Source of the DNA: Poa pratensis
Lineage: Eukaryota > Streptophyta > Magnoliopsida > Poales > Poaceae
Reading direction: 5' to 3'
DNA length: 64,000 bases
NCBI GenBank assembly: GCA_947311845.1
Contig: CAMZMU010000040.1
Coordinates: forward strand, 57,931,929 to 57,995,928
The notes beneath the pieces were generated by a model. It saw only the letters and a program-made list of their open reading frames with translations, had not been told where the DNA came from and did not search any database. Positions 34,984 through 45,977 of this stretch are shown here, one piece after another. Numbering within the stretch: the stretch's first letter is position 1; the number at the start of each line of letters is the position of its first letter. A program made the position numbers and the translations under genes.

Positions 34984-35355
34984 CATCTTGGCTACGGGGC
35001 TACCAGTCCATCCTCGGCCATCTCACCGTGCCTGACCGCCTCGGCTTCCCTGTTGTCTGCGCCTCCACAGTCCACACCATGGTTGTCTCCTGGATCATGA
35101 TTCCCTATAATCCGACCGCGTGCAGAAAGAGGCGCGCCACTGACGACATGTTCTCGAAGGTGCGGTTCCTGAGCTTCTCCAACGGTACGTTGTACGGCGC
35201 CGGCCGTCTCCGACCACCTCTGCGTCGCCACCGTGGACGCTGAGTCCGAGCTCCATCTCCTCAACCCGGTCACCGGCACACAGGTCCAGCTCCGCGCCAC
35301 GCTCCCCTTCGTCCACGACAGCGGCGACGCGGATTGGCGCGTCATGAGCTATTAA
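34984..35355 (+). pseudogene. F-box/DUF295-type gene fragment
   Basis: A fragment of the large grass F-box-DUF295 (kelch/beta-propeller-like) family, whose members are substrate adaptors of SCF ubiquitin ligases. The first frame contains YQSILGHLTVPDRLGFPVVCAS, the end of an F-box, then MIPYNPTA and VRFLSFSNGTLY. After a frameshift near 35205 the second frame continues DHLCVATVDAESELHLLNPVTG and ends at a stop at 35353-35355. The N-terminal start of the F-box and nearly all of the C-terminal propeller are missing, and the Trp normally following CAS is lost. Non-functional relic. The family is known for rapid birth and death. Confidence 0.75.
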
Positions 35356-35889
35356 ATACGGTGCTGCTTCGACGAGGATGACAATGGAGACGGCCATGGC
35401 CATCTCCTCCGGTCTCATCAGTCATACACTCATACCCTCTTGCAGCTTGAAGGAAGTCTAATTCTCATCAAACTATCGTGTTATTAAAATTTTCTTACCG
35501 CCTTCTCATCCAAACAATGAATTGCACAAACTCATACTGTAAGTAAGACTGAGGGGCCCGTCGAGTAAGACTCAGGTTTGCACTACCACCCACCACTTCT
35601 CCTCTCTAATGCTCTGCCCATCCACTATCATTCCATGCCCGGCAGCTAGCGCTGCGCCGCTGCCTCGTTCCAAGTTCTCACCAGCAGGTCTTTACCATCC
35701 ATTTAAGCCCGAGGACGGAGGACCGCATGTAAAATCTCAACCCGAACACCGCAAAGTAACCTCGCAGTCACAGGCGAAAATGGTGTGACGGAGCACAACC
35801 GACGAAGAGACTTCCGAATGAGAGAAATTACAAGTAGAAAATACGATTGTGCTAAACTGCTAATGCACAGTCCATGCCATCAAACGGCC

Positions 35890-37147
35890 TATCTAACAGC
35901 GAGCGACTCCGGAGGCCACCCAAACCCTAGAAAAAAGCTCCGGATCCCGTCGTTCCCTGGCCGTCGCCGCCGCCGGTGCCGGCGGCGGTGGCGGCGCCCG
36001 GCCGTCAAAGACGGGGGGCAGGTCGGCCGCGTCCCAGCGCCGAGTCTTCGCGCGGAGAGGAGGCGTTCTCGTTGGTGCAGGCGGTTCTGAGGTCGAGTGG
36101 AGCGAGGCGGCGGCGGGGATGAGGCAATGCCGGCGAGCCTGGAGGCGCCCCCTGCGGGGTGGCGCGCCGGCGCAGCTGCGCCTGTGGCAGGGGCAGTTCT
36201 GGCCCGGGTCACATCTGATGCGACGGAAGGCGGTGGCCTCTGGCGGCGGCCTCTCTCGGCGCGGGTCGCCTCGCTTGTGGAGCGGCCGGCGTGCCAGCGC
36301 GGAGGCGGACGGCGACGCGGGCCCGATCTGGGCTGCGCGGGCCGCGAGCATCTCCGACGCTACGGCTGCCAGCTGCGGTGTGGACTGCTCGACAACGACG
36401 ACGACAAGTACATCCGCTGCGGCGGAGTTGTGGCTGGGTGGCAGCCAGCCTGCTCCCCGGCGTGTCCGGCGGCCATTTGTGGGCCTTGTGTAGCTAGGGG
36501 TTGGTGAATTGGGCGTGCGGAGTCTCGGACGAAAGTCCTGCTCAGCGCAAGCTGTGCCGGCGACGGCGGCGCCTTCGGGCGTCGTGTCCCTCCATGGAGG
36601 CGTCGCTGTGAAACAACGCTGTCCACCATCCTCGAGGTGTCGTCTCCGGGTGAAAACCATAATCCGGCGTCCCGGATTGGCGATGGCGGCGTTGCGGCGT
36701 CGCTTCTTTGTTGAAAGCATCGCATTGGAGACAATTGCCGTGTTGCAGGGTGCTCTTTGGTGCCGCGGCGGTGGCTGCCATTGCTCAAGCCTTGGTCCTC
36801 TAGGGCGCTGTGTACGCCTCTCGACATCTCCAAGTTGGCCCCTCCTGAAGACTAGCCAAGCTCTACCTCTCGCCTGCCTACTCTCTCTGGCATTCAAGGG
36901 CGGAGTGTATCCCGGCGCGATTTGTCTAGATGGTGTTGTTTCTTTGGAGTTGGTTGGTGTAGGTCGAGACACGGTCTTGTTGCCCATGTTAGGCATGGCG
37001 TGTTCTTGTTGTTGGCGTTGTGTGAGTGGTGGCTAATCTTTTGATTAGCAAGTTGCCGAAAGGCGTTGTAGCCATTTTTTGGCGTTCTCTCGTAAGCTTA
37101 ATAAAGATAACGCGCAGCTCTTTCTGCGGGTTCTCGAAAAAAAAAAA
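35890..37147 (+). mobile_element. GC-rich poly(A) retroposon (LINE-type tail)
   Basis: A GC-rich block ends cttaataaagataacgcgca ... ggttctcg followed by 11 A residues (37137-37147). This tail, with its ataa-acgcgcagctctttctgcg phrase, is typical of grass LINE-related retroposons. The interior is open in several frames (one of 367 codons on the minus strand) but has no reverse transcriptase motif. I could not find a target duplication, so the 5' border (about 35890) is a guess. Confidence 0.55.
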
Positions 37148-37259
37148 CGACCAATTTGAAGGCCCCAATCAGTGATCAAGTCAAGAACATTGTGCGCGTT
37201 AGTCAATGCAAAGTTGGGATGTTAATTTTTCCTAGCTAGGCATTCTAGCTCTTTCATTC

Positions 37260-38110
37260 TTTTTTTTTTTTTTGAGGAAAGGATCCGATTCATAAAAACA
37301 GAGTGGCCAGTACAAATTACAAGAAGGTCCAACAAAGAAAAGGAAATTACAAAAGGACCCCGAAATTTGCACAGAACACCCTGAGCACCCTGAAAGAAAT
37401 GCAATCAGATCCCTCGCCGGCTCCCAAGATCCTAGCCGGCGCCGCCGTCGCCGTACCTCCTTCCGCCGGGGAGAGAGCACTGCCACAAGAAGTAGAGGGC
37501 CGCAAGAGTCGTCCGCCGCCACGCGACGAAGCCTAGACTCACTGAACGAGCACGGCCACAGTGCGCACTTCCCAGCTCCACCGAACCTCCAGCCGACGGA
37601 GCACCGCCCAGGCCAGCCACCACAACCACCTCAGCACCTCCCGACGCAGCTCTCCTCGCCACCAAGGCCGGCCAGAGCTCGAACGTCGAAGAAGAGGACC
37701 ACCAACACCACCTGCACCAAAACGGAAACGGCAACCACCCCGAGCTCCTCCCCTCGCCGCCACGGCCGGCCAGAGGAGCACGGACAAAGGACCGCACCCG
37801 ACAGAAACTCCACAGCCTCCCCGGCGAAGAGCCGGAACGGGAAGAGGGGGAGGACAAAAGCTCAACCACCGCCGCCATCGCCACCGTCTCGATGCCGACG
37901 CGAGCCACACACACACCTACACCTACACCTAGACTATACACGCACGGCAGCCTCCGGAGCTCCCCCCTACCTCACAGCGCCTGAACGGCGGCCGGAGGCA
38001 GAGGGGAGCGGCGGATTCGCCGGCGGGAGCAGAGCACGCGCGGTCGCCTCCTTTTCCGCCTCTCCTCAACAGTAACGAGCAGATAAGGAGCAGAGCACGC
38101 GCGGTCGCCT
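37260..38110 (-). mobile_element. poly(A) retroposon, 850 bp, minus strand
   Basis: Flanked by an exact 11-bp target duplication, ctctttcattc, at 37249-37259 and 38111-38121. On the minus strand the insertion ends in poly(A) (T run at 37260-37274), preceded by tgaatcggatcctttcctc. It is GC-rich, without reverse transcriptase motifs. Its 5' end carries a 24-bp direct repeat of cagagcacgcgcggtcgcct (38026-38049 and 38087-38110). A non-autonomous LINE/SINE-like insertion, comparable in structure to that at 1240-2250. Confidence 0.85.
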
Positions 38111-38121
38111 CTCTTTCATTC

Positions 38122-39368
38122 GTTGCAAGCAGCTACTGAATGCAGAGGTTGAGAAAATGCTGCATGCATATGTCTGTCTGCCTTCATCCCCGACCTCAGC
38201 TCACTCACCAAGCGAGCTCACAAATCTCCCATGGCGATGGATTAAATGGCGTCCAGAAATTTTACATGCTTGGAGCAGGAGCAGCATGCATGCAAACAAG
38301 CTATCGACCGCTGGCCGCACGCACGCACGCACGGCGCTCACTAGGTTTTAGGCTAGGGGTAGGGGTTGTATCCGTGCTCTGGACGTCCCATCTCTAGCTG
38401 TTGCGCGCCATACCTCCCAACTGTTGCTGCCTCGAAAAGGCGCCACCTGCACGTGTGCCCCCCACCTCTCCCACCCTCACATATCACACCCACACACATC
38501 ACATCATCACTCTCCCTCCCCTCTCCCTAGATTCAGTTCTGGACTCTTCAGGCGCCCATGCCGCTCCTCACCTCTGCATCGCCATTGCATCCATGTCTTC
38601 CATCCACCTCCATGCCTGTTAAATTACCCTCCTCTACTCTATCTTCATATCTCTTCTGCTACTCACTACTACAACACCTCACCACCGCTGCAACGAGCCT
38701 GAGCTGCCGCAGGCTGCATGCTGCTACTGTTCCTTGCATCAGCCTCGAACTCGGCGCCTCTCCCGCCAAAGCTGCCGTGCTCATCGATCATGCAGCGAGA
38801 GGGAGAAGAAAACCTGCGTCTGCATGCATGCAGGATCATTCCGCTGCATGCCGGAGTGCTCATCTAATTCCCCGGCCCTTTTTACTGCTGGTGAGAGCGA
38901 GATTCGCGCTGATCCGATTAACAAACTTTTACGTTCGCATGCATGCATCTGATTGCATTGCATGCTGCCAAGGCACTGTGCCCTGGTCGTGAGCGGCAGG
39001 CCGGGGAGGGGCCGGCCGTGCATGCATGCCACAGTGCATTGTGCTTCCGGCGCAGGCCGATCAACGGAGAAGGAAATGCTCGGAGGCAAGTACGCATGGA
39101 TCCATCCATGGAGGCACCCGAATGACACCTGTCTCTGCAAAAGTGCAGTACGCGCGCGCGCTATCTCATCTCATCTCATTCATCAATAGTGGCACACTAG
39201 TAGTTCGTTGAACCTTCATGCATACATCACATTCATTAATTGTTCGTACTGCGATGATGACACATTCAAACCCTGTTTGAAACAAAGGGAAACATATAAG
39301 TTTGGAGTGTATGATTTTCATAGGAAAGTTTCCTTCCGTACCGTTGGGATGAAGAACAGAAATCTTAA
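38122..39368. other. intergenic, rich in CATGCATG (RY) motifs
   Basis: No protein domain found in any frame. Six or more gcatgcatgca-type motifs occur (about 38160, 38285, 38820, 38938, 39018, 39216), together with a C/T-rich stretch at 38450-38550. It could be a promoter or leader of an unrecognised transcript, but no gene body was found. Confidence 0.4.
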
Positions 39369-39371
39369 TTA

Positions 39372-39867
39372 GGTCCTCTTTGATTCATAGTAACAGTGGA
39401 GGAGAAAACATAGGAATATATTTTCCCTTTACTGACACTATTCATCCGTCCGATTCAATGGAATGGAACGTAGAGAAAAGGGAATGGCTTTTCCTTTGGC
39501 CTGGGTTTCAAAGGGAAAACAAAGAAACTCTACGATATACTAAAATCTCCTTTCCGGTCCTATGCACGAAAAACAATGGAAATGTCATAAAACGCATGAT
39601 AATTACCTAATCTTGCCTATGCTTTTTTTTTATCCACGATTTGATCACGCTTCGTAGGATTCCTAGGATTTTCCTATTCTTGCGAAACAAATACCCATTT
39701 CTGTAAAATTACCGTGTTTTCACAATCCTCTATTTTGCATATGCAATTCAATCATTTCTTGTTCCTACATTTTTGCAATCCCGTGAATCATTTGAAATTC
39801 CTATGATATGAGCTTTTTGGATAAGTTGAGTTCCTACGTTTCGATTTCCTACGTACCAAACATGGCC
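39372..39867. mobile_element. Tourist-like MITE, 496 bp
   Basis: Imperfect inverted ends ggtcctctttgattcatag and ctacgtaccaaacatggcc (complement ggccatgtttggtacgtag), flanked by an exact TTA duplication (39369-39371 and 39868-39870). Interior AT-rich with many short inverted repeats (ttcctaggattttcctat). Fits a PIF/Harbinger-type MITE. Confidence 0.75.
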
Positions 39868-40824
39868 TTAATACTTGTATAATTGCATTAGATCAACTGT
39901 TCAGCCTGTTACGGACTTCTTAGTACACAATGTGATTTTGTTAATAAACTAAGAAAAATACATCATATAGAAAAAGAGAGGACCGTAATAAAACAAATTT
40001 TACATGCAAATTCTCTTAAGTTGTCAATTATAGCTCCACATTGTGTCTCTAACTTTTCCCCGTACATCTTGTTAAAGCCATGAACAAGATAGTTAGATCT
40101 CAAAGGTTTTAAAGAGATGCATATGCCACCCATTCCAACAAGTTTGAATCTCAGGCCGAATGACACACTATGGCCGGGGCATATCCATTGCAAGGTAGGT
40201 AGTCAAACTTATGTTTCGTCGCCATACTTTCATGCAGGAAAATGAGGTCGAAAACATGCATGCCACTACCATCATTTCCACCACCACAGGACATGTCAAA
40301 ACGTCAGACGACAATCCGCTATATTGGGAGCTATCAATACACATGACCAAATAACCACACGCCACTAGTACAGAACGATACATCGGAAACGGGCCAAAAC
40401 CCCCATCGGAAACGGAAAAAGGGTCTGTGTCCCCGTCCCCGTGGCTGATGTGAAGGCCCTCATCGGCAACGGAGGCTACAAACCGTTGCCGATGAGGTCT
40501 CCATTTGGCAACGGTTGTGCGCAGACCTCCGTTTCTTTAGTTTTCCTTCATCAGATACGGAGTTTGCCATCCACCCGTTTGCACTGAGCTTTTCTCATAT
40601 TTCGGTTATATGCCACAATACATGAAAGGCTGATTGCACAATGCACTAAAACGTTATTCAATTCATAACATAGAACAAATGTCATCATTACATTGGTATA
40701 TAATAATATCACCGTTTACAATTTGACTACAATCATATCTATCACACATTGGCATAATGTAATATCACCTATTACACTTTGACTACAATCATCAACTCTA
40801 AACCTATAAGCAACTAACCTAACA

Positions 40825-40864
40825 AGATGGAAGGCTGACTTAATTAAGCCAGCCTTCCATCTTT
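40825..40864. repeat. short hairpin palindrome in CACTA left end
   Basis: Arms agatggaaggctg and its complement surround acttaattaag, which is itself largely palindromic. May be part of the subterminal structure of the element. Confidence 0.7.
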
Positions 40865-41069
40865 GACTTGGAGCTCACCTACAATGAGCTCTTGGTCATC
40901 GCTGTACCCGCTCCATGACCAGCATCCCTGAAGTTTCCGTGCCTCAAGGTTTCTGGTTCTCGGAATGGTACGTTGGTACTTTTATGCAGTGTTGCCGAAA
41001 TAAACTCCTACGTGAAATAAAAAAAGATTAGCGAAATATACAAAATACATATGGATATAAAAGAACATC

Positions 41070-41159
41070 GGTGGCTATTTTCCAGCAGCTGCTCTGTTCG
41101 GTTGCCATTTTCAAGCAACTGCTAAGATCGGCGGCAAATATCCAACAACTACTCTGTTC
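41070..41159 (+). repeat. three 30-bp tandem repeats before the exonuclease ORF
   Basis: Three imperfect 30-bp units (41070-41099, 41100-41129, 41130-41159), each with a ggtggc/ggttgcc start and a caactgct-like middle, lie directly upstream of the exonuclease start. They are in frame with it and, if translated from an upstream ATG (41071), would give a repeated FQQLLCSVA-like peptide. Confidence 0.8.
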
Positions 41160-41244
41160 GGTTGCCATTGTCTCTACTTTGTGGCAGACAGTTCGCATTC
41201 CTTCTGTCTCTTCTTCCTTGTTCCACCCCAATCCCCCACCAGCC

Positions 41245-41916
41245 ATGGACGACCGCAACAGAACAACAGAGACAACTACCATCCGTGCCCGCGGCACCAC
41301 CGTTCTGGAGGTGGTGTACACGAACGAGGAGTATACAGTAGAGCGGATCCTCGACAAGTACGAGGAATGGCTAGCAGAGGAGAAGCATCGGTTCGTCGGC
41401 CTTGACATCGAGTACACCTGTAATCGTCGGGACATGGCTGTCCTGCAACTCGGCTTGCGCAAGCATGTCCTCGTGTTCCACTGGTGCAGGTCCAAGAAGC
41501 ATTGTCCAGCGTTGCGCAAATTCTTTGAACGCAAGAATATCACCTTCGCAAGCGTGGACATAACCAACGACCGCAACATGCTTTCTCGTGCCGGCTTCCA
41601 CATTCCAGCGGAGTACTACGTGGACATCCAACTAGTATACAAAATCAAGGGTGGAGACAAGAGGGACGAAATGGGTGATCTAGCGGCGGACCTCATCCAC
41701 GGATCATACTCCAACATGAAGAAGGAGTTTCCATCAGAGCAGCACAAGTTTTGGGAGTGCAATCCTCTGCAGAAAGTAAACCTCGACTATGCAGCAATAG
41801 ATGGGTACGTGACCTACGAGTTGTATCGCAAGATCCTAACCTTGAAGGACAGACTACGTCCAACATGGCCGGAAATGCTCTGCCCTAGGTGCAAGAATGC
41901 CCTAGGTGAATTGTAA
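41245..41916 (+). CDS. DEDDy 3'-5' exonuclease (Werner-exonuclease-like), 223 aa, in CACTA
   Basis: Small stand-alone exonuclease of the DnaQ/RNase D-like superfamily that removes nucleotides from 3' ends. Exo I: LDIEY with D54 and E56. Exo II: around SVDITNDRNML (D105 or D109). Exo III: DYAAIDGY with Y182 and D186. So the four acidic ligands and the general-base Tyr of the DEDDy class appear present. N-terminal 50 residues and the TVERILDKYEEWL helix precede the fold; a C-terminal CPRCKNALGEL tail is short. The ATG at 41245 (context ccatgg) was chosen over the in-frame ATG at 41071, which would add only translated tandem repeats. The ORF is intact, intronless and lies wholly within the CACTA element, 30-bp repeats upstream, so it is a captured host gene or a retained element gene. 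Proteins of this type are numerous in grasses. Confidence 0.85.
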   Translation: MDDRNRTTETTTIRARGTTVLEVVYTNEEYTVERILDKYEEWLAEEKHRFVGLDIEYTCNRRDMAVLQLGLRKHVLVFHWCRSKKHCPALRKFFERKNITFASVDITNDRNMLSRAGFHIPAEYYVDIQLVYKIKGGDKRDEMGDLAADLIHGSYSNMKKEFPSEQHKFWECNPLQKVNLDYAAIDGYVTYELYRKILTLKDRLRPTWPEMLCPRCKNALGEL

Positions 41917-42124
41917 TAGGCCTTGGATGTCAGTGTTTAACTAGTTTGTACAGTTGGTGCTTTAACAATAAGTGTTTGTAATTATCTGAACATGTGTGTG
42001 TGAATTTGCACTAGGCATTGGATGTCTATGTTTATATATTTGTAATAATATGTACACATGTTTGTGAGTGAATTTGTTTATGTGATGAAATGCTCATACG
42101 TAGGACCTAGTTCATCGGCATCAC

Positions 42125-44513
42125 TGAAAGAACGAGGATGTCGCCTAGAGGGGGGGGGGGGGTGAATAGGCGTTTTAAAATAATTACGGTTTAGGCTTGA
42201 ATAAATGCGGAATAAGACTAGCGTTTAATTTATCAAGCACAAAACCTAAACAAGCTAGGTTCACCTATGTGCACCCACAACTTATGCTAAGCAAGATAAC
42301 AACTATGTGATAGCAAGATAGAGAACTTCAAGCTCGATGGCTATCACAAAGGTAAATGCATAAGTAAAGGGTTTGGGTATAGAAGTAACCGCAAAGTGGA
42401 CACGAGGAGATGTTTCCCGTAGTTCCTTCCCAATGGAAGTACGTCTACGTTGGAGGGGTGTGGAGCCTCCTAGGCACTCCAATAGTACCGATGTGCTCAC
42501 CCTATTCACCGTGAGCTTCACCCATGAGGGATTGGCTCGTTCCACTATGAGGTCGACTTGAGGGCGTTGACCAAACCAATACACCAAGGTTGAGGAACTC
42601 CACAATGAGTTGGAGTCTCCCAACAATGTCCCGGAGCACCTCGCAACAAGTTGGGCCTCCGAAACACACAAAGACCTCCTAGGGTTACAACCAACCCAAG
42701 AGGCAATCCACAAAGAGTAATAAGTTTCTCAAACTTCACCTCCACGTATCACCGTGGAGAACTCAAACCGATGCACCTAATGCAATGGCAAGAACACAAG
42801 AAGTGCTCAAAGTTCTTCACTCTCAAATCCCATGAAAGCAACTAATGCTATGGAGGAAGATGGGAGGAAGAGCAAGGAAAACAACAAATGAATCCCAAGA
42901 TCTAAATCCAATGAGCTCCCCTCACTTAGAGTAGAGATTGATTGGTGGAAATGTAGATCTAGATCTCCTCTCTCTTTTCCCTCAAGAAGGAGCAAGAATC
43001 ATTGGAGGGATTGAGAGATAAGCAAGCTCAAGAGGGTCAACAATGGAGGAGAAACACGAGCTCAAGAGATGGGGGTCATTGGGGAAGAAGACCCCCTTAA
43101 ATAGGACCTCAAAAAATCTGCCCGTTATGTGGAAATCGTGCCCAGGGGCGGTACTACCGCCCCCGGCAGCGGTACTACCGTTCTGGGGATTTCGGGCGAT
43201 CAAAACGCGCCCAGGGGCGGTACTACGCACTCGGCAGCGGTACTACCGTTCTGGGGATTTTGGGCGCTCAAAACGCGCGCGGTACTGGACCCCGGGCGGT
43301 ACTTGGGTGGTACCGGTCCGGTACTACCGCTGCACCAAAAACTGCAGAAACGTCCAAACGAAAACGACGATATCTTGATCATCCGAACTCCGTTTTTGAT
43401 GATCTTGGGCTCGTTGGAATCGCAATGAAGATCTCTCCAAGATCATGCAGAGAAACATCATAGTCCAACAAGGGAGGATAAAACCAAAAGGGGAAAGGTT
43501 AAACCTCTCGAAAATAGAACAACCGGTAAATCCTCCAACACCAAAAACGCAATAAGTTTTTCTTACGAAATCCGTTTTTGATGAACTTGAGCTTGTCTTG
43601 AAGAGCATGACAAGCTCTAAAACCACACATGGAGAAATCCCAAATAAGAACCAAGAAAGATGATGCTAGGTATGCAAAGGTTTGAGCTCTCTCCAAACGA
43701 TACGATCAAGTAACTCATTCGAGAACCCCTCTTAAAAGTGTGGCAACTATCCTATAATCCGGTCTCTTACTAACACCATGAGACCGGTAAAATAGAAACC
43801 CAATCAAGGTCATACCTTTGCCTTGCGCAATCCACTTGAGCTAGATGATAACGATCTTGATCACCTCAAGTTGGATCACCTTTCTTGATTGCGCTCCGCT
43901 TGGTGAAGACTTGTGAAACGCTTCCCCATACACAATATGGGAGAGCCACTTTTAGGAACATCTTCACTTGACCATTATCTTGATGACGACCACCGCTTGA
44001 CGTCATCCGCCATGGGCTATATGGAATCTTCCTTTTGATGCATGCCCATGGGAAGATACCCCACATAGATACTCCGCACACACATGTATATGGGTTAGTT
44101 CACAAAGCTATATAGACGATTGCTTACCATACCATTGGATCACAAGATCCCACATGGTACAACATGTAGCTTTGTGTGTTGATCACTTGAATCCATCCTT
44201 TCCACTTAGCCTTGATCAACTTTGTATCTTTTCTTCTTTATTGATCAATGATGATGTCTTGAAGATGAGCATGATTATCCACGGTATTCTATTCTTCAAG
44301 ACATACTTGCAATATGCTCAACTCTATATAAGACCATTCTTCATATAAACCCTTGAATAAGATCTTGGTCATCTTATAAGCTTCTAGAGTCCAACACATG
44401 AACTCCAATCTTTCCTATGGATAAGATCTATAAGAATATCTCAATGCAAACATTAGTCCATAAGGATTGTCATTAATTACCAAAACCACACATGGGGGCA
44501 CCATGCTCTTTCA
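42125..44513 (-). mobile_element. solo LTR, 2.39 kb, inserted in the CACTA element
   Basis: Starts tgaaaga, ends tctttca, and is flanked by an exact 5-bp duplication ATCAC (42120-42124 and 44514-44518). No internal retrotransposon domain lies between, so this is a solo LTR left by recombination between LTRs. It contains a run of 13 G residues at 42150-42162 and a GC-rich cassette at 43138-43335 made of repeated gcggtactaccg units. A diverged partial copy in the opposite orientation lies at 50860-52178. The solo LTR is younger than the CACTA element it splits. Confidence 0.88.
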
Positions 44514-44545
44514 ATCACAGCCGGTGACAAAAATATTTATACCTT

Positions 44546-45055
44546 TCACCCGGCGGGAGAGGAGGTGCCGGCCTCTGCTACATGCGCTGCGATGCTACCA
44601 GCGCGCTGCGACGCAACCAGCAACAGATCTCGCCGGAGAGGAGGTGCCGGCATCTGCCACACGCACTGCTCCTCCGTCTCCTTCGTCGACGTCCACCACC
44701 TCCTCCTCCTCCTCCAGATCAGACACCACCTCCAGATCGACCAACTCCTCCAAATCGGCCACTTCCTCCTCGAGATCGGCCACTTCCTCCTCCAGATGGG
44801 TTTCTGCTGGTAGATCCGCCGGAGGTGCTCCAACACCACCTCATGAATGACCTCCTCCAGATCGGCCTGGCTCAGAAGACGCCGGGCATCACCGGAGGAG
44901 GAGGGCGCCAGATGGTGGCGCTGCCGCATCACTAGCGGACGCATGGCCGCCTCCAGATCGACCTTCCCCTCACGAAGGGCTGCCGCTAGATCGATGCTGC
45001 CGCTAGAGCCGCGGCCGCGATGGCCGGATCTAGAAGCGCCGGCAGAGGAAGCCAT
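44546..45055 (-). CDS. unknown ORF in CACTA, 169 aa
   Basis: Begins MASSAGASRSGHRGRGSSG, then LAAALREGKVDLEAAMRPL and QADLEEVIHEVVLEHLRRIY (helical), followed by a repetitive KWPISRRKWPIW region from tandem DNA repeats near 44730-44800. I do not recognise the family. The overlapping frame at 44595-44783 gives an equally plausible acidic continuation (DLEEEVADLEELVDLE), suggesting the repeat region has shifted frame. It stops just before the solo LTR; its original 3' end may have been displaced. Probably a captured gene fragment. Confidence 0.4.
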   Translation of the reverse strand: MASSAGASRSGHRGRGSSGSIDLAAALREGKVDLEAAMRPLVMRQRHHLAPSSSGDARRLLSQADLEEVIHEVVLEHLRRIYQQKPIWRRKWPISRRKWPIWRSWSIWRWCLIWRRRRRWWTSTKETEEQCVWQMPAPPLRRDLLLVASQRAGSIAAHVAEAGTSSPAG

Positions 45056-45393
45056 TAGAGAGAGTGAGGAGAGCTAAAAGCCACAGTGTGCGGCAGCTAG
45101 GGTTGGAAGAGAGACAGTGAGAGATTGATAATGAGACTGATGAGTTGCTAGGGCCGACAGTACATTTATAAGCACCACATTGGCAACAGACATTTTATAT
45201 AACCGTTTCCATTGCTTTTATACCAGCGACATAGTAGACTTACTAACAGGTACTCTAAATTACATATGAACGCAAAGACCACTTAGGAAACGGTAATGAA
45301 CCACATAGGATACATATATTAATAATAAAGATGACTTAACTACATACGGACTTGATATTAATAATGAAGTTAACGATTACATATATGCTACTA

Positions 45394-45977
45394 CTAGCTA
45401 ATGCTACTACTAGCTGCCGCTGATGAAGACTCGGGCTCGTCATCGGTGTACACGAGGGCCTCCCTCCGGCATAAGGTACCGTCGAAGATCTTGATGAAGA
45501 ACCCGTTGTCGCCGTCAAACTCGAAGCACAAAAAGTGCCCCTGCTCAAGCTTGTACGCTTGGGCGAATGACTTCCATCCCAGGCCGAGGTACAAATTCCC
45601 CCCGGCACTCACGGCCGTCTTCACCGCCCAACTGCCGTTCTCGCAGTCCTCCATCTTCAGATGCATGGTACTTGCCACCATGCCTTCGAGCTTCTCCGCG
45701 AACGCCCTCGGGAGCCTCAGGCGTACAGGATAACCAAGAACTCGAAGCCGCGTAGCTCCGGGGACATGTCTTCAGCGGACGGTGAGGGCGACACCGACGG
45801 CGTGGCATTGCCGCTGCGCCCTCTACCACGGCCGCGATCGCTGCTGGTACCTCTCGCCGGGAACATGTCTTCAGAGGACGGTGAGGGCGACACTGACAGC
45901 ATGGCATTGCCGCTGCGCCCCCTACCACGGCCGCGCCCTCGTCCACGGCCGCGACCGCTGCTGGTACCTCTCGCCAT
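45394..45977 (-). pseudogene. B3-domain (REM-type) gene in CACTA, frameshifted
   Basis: Plant B3 domains bind DNA as transcription factors. The leader (45977 down to about 45770) is two diverged copies of RGTSS-(RG)n-SGNA-SVSPSPS, a Gly/Arg-rich tandem. The B3 domain then starts (SPELRGFEFLVILY) but runs into a stop at 45717-45719. The remainder is in another frame: VRLRLPRAFAEKLEG, NGSWAVKTAV, LGWKSFAQAYKLEQGHFLC, FEFDGDNGFFIKIFDGTLC, ending at 45394. The break could be loss of one copy of a 7-bp tandem (cctgtac), which is inference. All the core B3 elements are otherwise present. Located inside the CACTA element near its right end. Confidence 0.8.

Noticed and set aside
35893..36996. 367-codon minus-strand ORF
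   Set aside because: Lies antisense in a GC-rich poly(A) retroposon, where stop codons are rare by composition; no domain or conserved pattern.
41071..41244. In-frame N-terminal extension of the exonuclease from the ATG at 41071
   Set aside because: It would translate three 30-bp tandem repeats into a repetitive peptide; the ATG at 41245 has better context and gives the normal size.
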